Assembly (NCBI GenBank): GCA_900555355.1
Contig: USKV01000011.1
Span: forward strand, 1 to 14,371
Direction of reading: 5' to 3'
Length of the DNA: 14,371 bases
Source of the DNA: an uncultured Collinsella sp.
GTDB taxonomy: Bacteria; Actinomycetota; Coriobacteriia; Coriobacteriales; Coriobacteriaceae
The position numbers were made by a program, and so were the translations under genes. This document shows, piece by piece, positions 1 to 5,395 of this stretch (positions within the stretch are counted from its first letter, which is position 1; each line of letters starts with the position of its first letter). Below the pieces are notes generated by a model. It did not search any database and was not told the origin of the DNA. It saw only the letters and a program-made list of their open reading frames with translations.

Positions 1-2
1 AG

Positions 3-845
3 GTCGCGCTCGTCTTGGAGGGTGGCAGTTTTCGTGGGCAGTTTACCGCCGGCGTGCTCGACGTTCTCATGGAGGCCGGTGTCGAAATTCCGGCGGTATA
101 TGGCGTATCGGCCGGTGCGCTCAACGGCGTCAACTACAAGTCACACCAGATCGGTCGCGTCAATCGCATCAACCTGACCTTCTGCAATGACAACCGCTAC
201 ATGGGTGCCGCATCGTTTGCGTCCACGGGCTCCATCGTCGGCTACGACTTTATTTTCAACGACGTGCAGGATCGCCTAGACCCCTTCGATAACGAGGCCT
301 TCGACGCGAGCCCCATCGAAATGTATGCTGTCGCGACGGACATGTTATTTGGCACCGCTGCCTACCTGCCCGTCAAAAACGCCATGCTCGATATCGATTG
401 CGTGCGTGCCTCGACCTCGTTGCCGCTGGTGACGCCGCCGGTCGAGATTGATGGTCACAAGTACGTTGACGGCGGTGTGGCAGATTCGGTGCCTGTCGAG
501 CACGTGCTGGAAGAGGCCGGATACGATCGCGCGGTCGTCGTGCTCACGCAGGACCGCTCGTACGAAAAGGCGCCCTACGAGTTTATGCCGGCCGCGCGTG
601 CGCGCTATGGCGACTATCCCTATCTGCTCGAGGCCATCGAGACGCGCCATGACCGCTATAACGTCCAGCGCATGCACCTCTGGAAGTACGAGCGCGAGGG
701 CCGTGCCCTGATTGTGGCTCCGCAAAAACCGGTCGAGGTCGGCCATATGGAGCACGACACGGCCAAGTTGCTCGACTTGTATATCCAAGGCCGCCGAGAG
801 GCAAAGCGCCTGCTTGCGGAAATACAGGAGTTCGTTGAGCGTTAA
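3..845 (+). CDS. Patatin-like phospholipase family protein (5' end outside window)
   Basis: Predicted serine hydrolase (lipid acyl hydrolase) of the bacterial patatin family, closest in style to the YjjU-like group. The reading frame is open from base 3 and enters from outside the window. The TTG at 15 is not the start, because the four codons before it (VALV) belong to the conserved first beta strand. Visible motifs, numbered from the first codon seen: oxyanion-hole motif EGGSFRG (6-12), nucleophile elbow GVSAG (34-38, Ser36), and the catalytic Asp motif DGG (156-158). Ser and Asp form the patatin dyad. The C-terminal third is charged and helical, as in the YjjU-like group. No signal peptide can be judged because the N-terminus is missing. 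The true substrate is unknown; a general patatin-like phospholipase name is as far as the sequence goes. Confidence 0.88.
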   Translation, partial: VALVLEGGSFRGQFTAGVLDVLMEAGVEIPAVYGVSAGALNGVNYKSHQIGRVNRINLTFCNDNRYMGAASFASTGSIVGYDFIFNDVQDRLDPFDNEAFDASPIEMYAVATDMLFGTAAYLPVKNAMLDIDCVRASTSLPLVTPPVEIDGHKYVDGGVADSVPVEHVLEEAGYDRAVVVLTQDRSYEKAPYEFMPAARARYGDYPYLLEAIETRHDRYNVQRMHLWKYEREGRALIVAPQKPVEVGHMEHDTAKLLDLYIQGRREAKRLLAEIQEFVER

Positions 846-872
846 GACGATCGACCCACAAAAAGCGACAAA

Positions 873-924
873 AGACAGGGCCCAGAGAACCATTCGCACG
901 CCGAGGGATCTCTGGGCCCTGTCT
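873..924. terminator. Perfect 16-bp hairpin after the patatin gene
   Basis: Arms 873-888 and 909-924 are perfectly complementary, with a 20-nt loop. On the + strand the stem is not followed by a T-run. On the - strand it is followed by TTTTGTCGCTTTTT, which looks like the tail of an intrinsic terminator. No - strand gene ends here. It may stop transcripts of the patatin gene without a U-tract, or act in both directions. Confidence 0.5.
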
Positions 925-984
925 CGTGAAGGCACCGGGCATGGACGACATGTGCAGAAACTCTGGTCGGAGCCAAAATACCTG

Positions 985-1012
985 TTGACTCGGGCGGCGA
1001 GCGGGGTAATAT
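985..1012 (+). promoter_or_regulatory. Sigma-70-type promoter of rplM-rpsI
   Basis: TTGACT (985-990) and TAATAT (1007-1012) are separated by 16 bp. Each box matches the consensus in five of six positions. The expected transcription start is near 1018-1020, which gives a leader of about 60 nt before rplM. A strong match of this kind suits a ribosomal protein operon. Confidence 0.8.
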
Positions 1013-1018
1013 GGACGG

Positions 1019-1050
1019 GTTACTTGCAGAGCCCCGTGAATCTCTGTAAC
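1019..1050 (+). promoter_or_regulatory. Leader hairpin at the 5' end of the rplM-rpsI mRNA
   Basis: GTTA (1019-1022) pairs with TAAC (1047-1050), and CAGAG (1027-1031) pairs with CTCTG (1042-1046). A 4-nt bulge (CTTG) lies on the 5' side and the loop is 10 nt. The fold begins at the predicted transcription start. Leaders of L13 operons are autoregulatory in some bacteria, so this may be a binding site for L13 or S9, but that is inference. It could equally be a stabilising 5' hairpin. Confidence 0.45.
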
Positions 1051-1078
1051 AACACGTACTGTACATGGAGGAGTCTAA

Positions 1079-1522
1079 GTGATTTCGAAATCGACTCACT
1101 ACGCCAAGCAGGGCGAGGTCCAGCGCAACTGGGTTCTCGTCGACGCCGATGGTGCTGTCCTGGGCCGTCTTGCCACCCAGATCGCAATGATCCTGCGCGG
1201 TAAGAACAAGCCCCAGTTCACGCCCAACAGCGACTGCGGCGACTTCGTTGTCGTCATCAACGCCGATAAGGTCCAGCTTACCGGTAACAAGGCCGACACG
1301 AAGACCTATTATCGCCACAGCGGCTACAACGGCGGCCTCAAGGCTGAGAGCTTCCGCCAGGCTATGGAGAAGCACCCGGAGAAGGTCATCGAGCGCGCCG
1401 TTCGCGGCATGCTGCCCAAGACCACTCTCGGCCGTGCCCAGATGACCAAGCTTAAGGTCTACGCTGGTGCCGAGCATCCGCACGCTGCCCAGAACCCCAC
1501 GAAGATTGAGCTGGAGGCTTAA
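1079..1522 (+). CDS. rplM: 50S ribosomal protein L13
   Basis: Large-subunit ribosomal protein that binds 23S rRNA early in assembly. The 147-residue product has the usual family length. It shows the N-terminal block [17 protein letters not shown] and the family signature [10 protein letters not shown] (about residues 117-126). The start is GTG at 1079, supported by GGAGGA at 1067-1072 with 6-nt spacing; no better ATG lies in frame. The gene is followed after 2 nt by rpsI, the usual L13-S9 pair, and both are read from the promoter at 985-1012. Nothing unusual is seen in the protein. Confidence 0.98.
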   Translation: MISKSTHYAKQGEVQRNWVLVDADGAVLGRLATQIAMILRGKNKPQFTPNSDCGDFVVVINADKVQLTGNKADTKTYYRHSGYNGGLKAESFRQAMEKHPEKVIERAVRGMLPKTTLGRAQMTKLKVYAGAEHPHAAQNPTKIELEA

Positions 1523-1524
1523 AG

Positions 1525-1920
<396 letters not shown>

Positions 1921-1950
1921 GGTTTTATCTCCTTACGAGATACAATGTAC

Positions 1951-1994
1951 AAGCGGGGCCTGCCGATTCCTCGGCGGGTCCCGCTTTTCTTTTT
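1951..1994 (+). terminator. Intrinsic terminator of rplM-rpsI
   Basis: A 15-bp stem (1951-1965 with 1972-1986, two G-U pairs) has a 6-nt loop and is followed by the T-rich tract TTTTCTTTTT at 1985-1994. It lies 30 nt after the rpsI stop. A TACAAT box at 1941-1946 sits just before the stem. If it were a promoter, the stem would form the very 5' end of a glmM transcript, but no -35 box supports that. Confidence 0.9.
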
Positions 1995-2043
1995 CGACTA
2001 GGGTGGGCGACTGCGTTTTGCCCACTTGGGAAGGAGCGATCCT

Positions 2044-3381
2044 ATGCCCCAGAACATCTTCGGTACCGACGGCGTCCGTGGCGTCGCCAACGCCGACCTC
2101 TCGTGCGACCTTGCATTTCGTCTGGGCCGCGCGGCGACCAAGTTCCTTGGCCCGGACATTTGCATCGGTCGCGATACGCGTCTTTCGGGCACCATGCTCG
2201 AGAGTGCTCTGACCGCCGGCATTATGGCCGAGGGCGGTCGCCCGCATTGCTGCGGCGTTATCCCTACGCCGGCCGTGGCACTGCTCACCGTTCAAAACGA
2301 GCTTGACGGCGGCATTGTCATTTCTGCTTCGCACAATCCGCCGGAGTTCAACGGCATCAAGTTCTTTAGTCGTAAGGGCATGAAGCTTCCCGATGCTGTC
2401 GAGGAAGAGATCAGCGCCTGGGTCATGTCCGAGGAGGCCATGGCTGCCGACACGCTGCCGATCGGCGCCGGTGTGGGCCACATCATCAAGATGAAGGATG
2501 CCCGCAAGGCCTATGTCGATCATGCCATCAGCACGCTCGACGGCCTTAAGCTCGATGGCCTGGTCGTTGCCGTCGACTGCGGTCACGGCGCTTCGTGCCA
2601 GACCACGCCTGCCGCGCTGCAGCGCCTGGGCGCCACGGTCCACGCCATCAACACCGATTACTGCGGCACCGACATTAACGTCGAGTGCGGCTCCACGCAC
2701 CTTGAGCCCCTGCGCGAGCTTGTGCTGCGCACTCACGCCGATATCGGCCTGGCCCACGACGGCGACGCCGATCGCGTGCTGTTCGTGGACAGCGAGGGCA
2801 ACGAGATCGATGGCGACTACATTCTTGCCATCTGTGGCTCCGACCTTGCTGCTCGCGGTAAGCTCGCCAACTCCGAGATCGTCTCGACCGTTATGTGCAA
2901 CCTCGGTTTCTCCATCGCCATGAAGGAGCAGGGCTTTGAGATGGTTCAGACCGCCGTGGGCGACCGCTATGTTCTTGAGCGCATGCTCGAGGACGGTGCC
3001 GTCATCGGCGGCGAGCAGTCCGGCCACATCATCTTCCTGGAGCACAACACCACCGGCGACGGCTTGGTGACGGCCCTGCAGCTTCTGGCCGTGCTCAAGC
3101 GCACTGGCCGCACGCTCACCGACCTTGCCGGCATCATGAAGAAGTACCCGCAGGTGCTCGTCAACGTGCATTCGGACAACAAGGCCGGCCTGGACGATTG
3201 CCAGCCCATTTGGGACGCCGTCGCTGCCGCCGAGAAGGAGCTCAATGGTCGCGGCCGCATCTTGGTGCGCCCGAGCGGTACCGAGCCGCTGGTTCGCGTT
3301 ATGGCCGAGGCCGAGACGCACGAGCTGACCCAGCGCGTTGTCGACGACATCGTCGAGGTTGTCAAGCGTGAACTTCCCTAA
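2044..3381 (+). CDS. glmM: Phosphoglucosamine mutase
   Basis: Converts glucosamine-6-phosphate to glucosamine-1-phosphate, the second step towards UDP-N-acetylglucosamine for peptidoglycan. The 445-residue product has the family length. Motifs in order: FGTDGVRG at the N-terminus; the active-site phosphoserine loop ISASHNP; the Mg-binding loop DGDADR; the sugar-binding loop GGEQSGH; and the phosphate-binding loop RPSGTEP near the C-terminus. The start is ATG 2044, set by AAGGAG at 2031-2036 with 7-nt spacing; an in-frame TTG at 2026 lies before this Shine-Dalgarno site and is rejected. A small dyad, GTGGGC/GCCCAC (2003-2008 and 2020-2025), precedes the ribosome binding site. The enzyme competes with NagB, encoded about 0.8 kb downstream, for the same metabolite. 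Confidence 0.97.
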   Translation: MPQNIFGTDGVRGVANADLSCDLAFRLGRAATKFLGPDICIGRDTRLSGTMLESALTAGIMAEGGRPHCCGVIPTPAVALLTVQNELDGGIVISASHNPPEFNGIKFFSRKGMKLPDAVEEEISAWVMSEEAMAADTLPIGAGVGHIIKMKDARKAYVDHAISTLDGLKLDGLVVAVDCGHGASCQTTPAALQRLGATVHAINTDYCGTDINVECGSTHLEPLRELVLRTHADIGLAHDGDADRVLFVDSEGNEIDGDYILAICGSDLAARGKLANSEIVSTVMCNLGFSIAMKEQGFEMVQTAVGDRYVLERMLEDGAVIGGEQSGHIIFLEHNTTGDGLVTALQLLAVLKRTGRTLTDLAGIMKKYPQVLVNVHSDNKAGLDDCQPIWDAVAAAEKELNGRGRILVRPSGTEPLVRVMAEAETHELTQRVVDDIVEVVKRELP

Positions 3382-3402
3382 TGGTCAATAACGGGTGCCA
3401 AG

Positions 3403-3411
3403 TGGTAAACT
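3403..3411 (+). promoter_or_regulatory. Possible extended -10 promoter before the EIIA gene
   Basis: TGG-TAAACT (3403-3411) resembles an extended -10 element, with a start expected near 3418. No convincing -35 box lies 16-18 bp upstream. No terminator separates glmM from the EIIA gene, so read-through from glmM is also possible. Confidence 0.3.
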
Positions 3412-3452
3412 GTTAAGGCTATTTTGATTGATTGGTATGTCCGAGGGGGAGC

Positions 3453-3950
3453 ATGTTCACTAAAGTCCTAAGGTCTTTTGGTATGCGTGGTCGAGTCCTT
3501 ACGCTGGATGCTCCCATCTCGGGCGACGTCATTCCGCTCTCCGAGGTAAACGATCAGACGTTTGCCACCGGCCTTTTGGGCCAGGGCGTGGCGATTCAGC
3601 CTACCGGCACGCGCGTGATTGCGCCGGCAGACGCCAAGGTCGAGGCCATTTTTCCCACGGGACACGCCGTTGCGCTCAACACGGTCGATGGTCTGGACGT
3701 GCTCATCCATGTTGGTTTGGACACTGTTCAGCTCGAGGGCAAGCACTTTACCGTACATGCGCAAGTGGGTGACATCGTCCATAAGGGCGATGTACTCATC
3801 GAGTTCGATCGCGAGGCAATTGCCGCCGAGGGTTACGATGTGACGGTTCCTATCTTGGTGTGCAACTCCGTTGAGTTCTCGAGCATCAAGGGTTCTATTG
3901 GCGAGCATGTCGAGGAGATGGACCAACTCATCGTCGCTCGCGAGCGCTAG
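3453..3950 (+). CDS. crr: PTS glucose-type EIIA protein (single domain)
   Basis: Phosphocarrier of the sugar phosphotransferase system. It takes phosphate from HPr and passes it to a membrane EIIBC. The 165-residue product matches a stand-alone glucose-type EIIA (about 169 residues in enteric bacteria). The family signature is clear in LDVLIHVGLDTV, with His86 as the phosphorylated residue and His71 as the partner histidine (His90 and His75 in E. coli numbering). The start is ATG 3453 behind GAGG at 3443-3446; the in-frame TTG at 3432 precedes this site and is rejected. No EIIBC, HPr or enzyme I gene is nearby, so its partners are elsewhere. Its place before nagB suggests work with a glucosamine or N-acetylglucosamine transporter, but this is only context. 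A regulatory role like enteric EIIA-Glc is possible but unproven. Confidence 0.93.
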   Translation: MFTKVLRSFGMRGRVLTLDAPISGDVIPLSEVNDQTFATGLLGQGVAIQPTGTRVIAPADAKVEAIFPTGHAVALNTVDGLDVLIHVGLDTVQLEGKHFTVHAQVGDIVHKGDVLIEFDREAIAAEGYDVTVPILVCNSVEFSSIKGSIGEHVEEMDQLIVARER

Positions 3951-3972
3951 TGAGCGCGCTTGGCCTTTAGCC

Positions 3973-3978
3973 TACAAT
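3973..3978 (+). promoter_or_regulatory. Probable -10 box of the nagB transcript
   Basis: TACAAT matches five of six consensus positions. It lies 22 nt after the EIIA stop and about 6 nt before a predicted start near 3985. The -35 region (about 3950-3956) is a poor match. This start would place the first leader hairpin (3991-4024) almost at the 5' end of the mRNA. Confidence 0.5.
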
Positions 3979-3984
3979 TCGAAC

Positions 3985-4222
3985 ACGTTTACGGAGGGCG
4001 CCCTTGAAAGAGGACGCCCTCCGTGGCAAGATGGGATTTGTCCGAAGCTAAACAGCTTTGGGTCACCGTGGACGGGCAGGGGCCTCGACGCGGCTAGACA
4101 CGAGACACATACATTACGCGACCTCGCCCTGGTGGCCGCACACGTTGGTTGCGGCCGACGCGGGCCGCGGGCAAGCGCTTGTAAGGGGAGCCTTGCCTCT
4201 CTTGTACGAGAAAGGACGCGTA
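3985..4222 (+). ncRNA. Long structured leader RNA of nagB (candidate cis-regulator)
   Basis: This gap of more than 230 nt has no gene but many stems. Stem 1: 3991-4000 with 4015-4024 (10 bp, perfect, 14-nt loop). Stem 2: 4041-4049 with 4054-4062 (9 bp, loop AAAC). Stem 3: CAGGG 4077-4081 with CCCTG 4127-4131, plus CGCG 4089-4092 with CGCG 4117-4120, separated by internal loops that both contain CCTCG. Stem 4: GGCCGC 4134-4139 with GCGGCC 4151-4156. Stem 5: GGCAAG 4170-4175 with CTTGCC 4192-4197, enclosing the palindrome CAAGCGCTTG. A weak TCTC/GAGA pairing (4198-4201, 4208-4211) touches the ribosome binding site AAAGGA (4211-4216). There is no terminator, so control would act on translation or stability. 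I do not recognise a known riboswitch class, and it is not the glmS ribozyme by its visible motifs. Confidence 0.5.
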
Positions 4223-4951
4223 ATGAAGATCATTAAAGCTAAAGACTACGAGGATATGAGCCGCAAGGCCGCCAATATCATCTCGGCCCAGGTTATCCTC
4301 AAGCCCGATTGCGTGCTGGGTCTTGCCACCGGCTCCACCCCGATTGGCGCCTACAAGCAGCTCGCCGCTTGGTACGAGAAGGGTGACGTCGACTTTGCCG
4401 AGGTCAGCACCTACAACCTCGACGAGTATCGTGGCCTTTCGCACGACGATCCCCAGAGCTATCACTACTTCATGCGTGAGAACTTCTTCGATCACATTAA
4501 CATCGACCTGAACAACACGCATGTGCCCGATGGCTCCAATCCCGACGCTGCCGCTGCCTGCTCTGAGTACGACAAGATTGTCGCTGCTGCCGGTTACCCT
4601 GATCTGCAGCTGCTCGGCATCGGTAACAACGGTCACATTGGCTTCAACGAGCCCGATGATCACTTCTCCAAGGGTACGCACTGCGTCGACCTTACCGAGA
4701 GTACTATTCAGGCCAACAGCCGCCTGTTCGACAGCATCGACGACGTGCCCCGTCAGGCCTATACCATGGGCACTCAGACCATCATGTATGCCCGCATGAT
4801 CCTGGTCGTCGCCAACGGCGAGGCCAAGGCGCAGGCCGTACATGACATGTGCTATGGTCCGGTTACCCCCCAGTGCCCTGCCTCGATCCTGCAGCTGCAC
4901 ACCAACTGCGTTGTCGTTGCCGACGAGGCCGCCCTTTCGCTCTGCAAGTAG
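4223..4951 (+). CDS. nagB: Glucosamine-6-phosphate deaminase
   Basis: Converts glucosamine-6-phosphate to fructose-6-phosphate and ammonia, the last step of amino-sugar breakdown. The 242-residue product is the short, Bacillus-like form of the family; the enteric form is about 266 residues. Motifs: phosphate-binding loop GLATGSTP (33-40), general base Asp67 in NLDEYRG, and the lid/active-site block GIGNNGHIGFNEP (132-144) with His138 and Glu143. Asn136 stands where E. coli has Asp141, as in other Gram-positive NagB proteins. The start ATG 4223 is backed by AAAGGA (4211-4216); the frame is open further upstream but that part lies in the structured leader. The gene is monocistronic, ended by the terminator at 4984-5011. 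Confidence 0.96.
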   Translation: MKIIKAKDYEDMSRKAANIISAQVILKPDCVLGLATGSTPIGAYKQLAAWYEKGDVDFAEVSTYNLDEYRGLSHDDPQSYHYFMRENFFDHINIDLNNTHVPDGSNPDAAAACSEYDKIVAAAGYPDLQLLGIGNNGHIGFNEPDDHFSKGTHCVDLTESTIQANSRLFDSIDDVPRQAYTMGTQTIMYARMILVVANGEAKAQAVHDMCYGPVTPQCPASILQLHTNCVVVADEAALSLCK

Positions 4952-4983
4952 CGATAGCCTATCACCTCGACATAGCTTTGCCG

Positions 4984-5011
4984 AAGGCCTCCGCTTTGCG
5001 GGGGCCTTTTT
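4984..5011 (+). terminator. Intrinsic terminator of nagB
   Basis: An 11-bp stem (4984-4994 with 4998-5008, one G-U pair) with loop TTT is followed by a T-run to 5011. It lies 32 nt after the nagB stop. Confidence 0.92.
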
Positions 5012-5395
5012 GCTGAGTGCGCGCCGTGTGCTTGACGAAAATCTTGCCGCGAACTTGACGGATGCGTCAGGTGCAGCATGATTCATTCCATAACAGATAC
5101 TATGCATAAATGCTATGAAAAGGTCGTAGACGGTAGCTGGCGTTAGGTGAGTTGCGCAACACAATTGAACAGCGCTCATTTGAGGTACACTGCCAAAGGA
5201 TGGGACAAGCTGGCAAGCGCATTGACCTGCGCAAAGACTGATTGGTTGGGGGATAAGTTTCAATCGGACCACGCTGAACAAAAACTTGCCATTTGCGTAC
5301 CAACAAACATCCTAAACCGTAGCATCGCTCTATTCATCTAGCGATACATATGGTCTAGCGTTACGGTGTCCATGTGGTCGAGTTGAGGAGCGGGC
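5012..5395 (+). promoter_or_regulatory. 384-nt upstream region of the large regulator gene
   Basis: No gene is supported here; a 22-codon frame from 5078 lacks a ribosome binding site. The stretch is richer in A and T than its neighbours and holds control-like signals. These are: TGACG-GATG-CGTCA (5056-5069) overlapping a possible -35 TTGACG (5055-5060), with CATGAT (5077-5082) as -10; the perfect palindrome GTTGCGCAAC (5151-5160), followed by TTGAAC (5165-5170) and TACACT (5186-5191), a second weak promoter with a short 15-bp spacer; and a nested dyad just before the gene, listed separately. Which promoter is used cannot be told from sequence. Confidence 0.45.
5316..5367 (+). promoter_or_regulatory. 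Nested inverted repeats and a direct repeat before the regulator
   Basis: ACCGTA (5316-5321) pairs with TACGGT (5362-5367), and inside it ATCGCT (5324-5329) pairs with AGCGAT (5340-5345). TCTAGCG occurs twice in the same orientation (5337-5343 and 5354-5360), 17 bp apart. The element ends 18 nt before GAGGAG, the ribosome binding site of the regulator. It may be an operator for autoregulation or an mRNA leader hairpin; the sequence alone does not decide. Confidence 0.4.

Noticed and set aside
1941-1946. TACAAT as a promoter for glmM
   Set aside because: No -35 box fits, and the transcript would begin directly with a strong terminator stem and T-tract.
1933-3321. - strand open frame of 462 codons over glmM
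   Set aside because: A shadow of glmM, whose catalytic motifs are all on the + strand.
4058-4222. 55-codon N-terminal extension of NagB
   Set aside because: NagB homologues start at MKIIKA-like sequence, a Shine-Dalgarno site precedes ATG 4223, and the extension falls in the structured leader.
3985-4222. glmS ribozyme or T-box upstream of nagB
   Set aside because: The conserved core sequences of these elements are not seen, and there is no terminator for a T-box.
5078-5146. 22-codon open frame upstream of the regulator
   Set aside because: No ribosome binding site, no recognisable peptide, and it overlaps likely promoter sequence.
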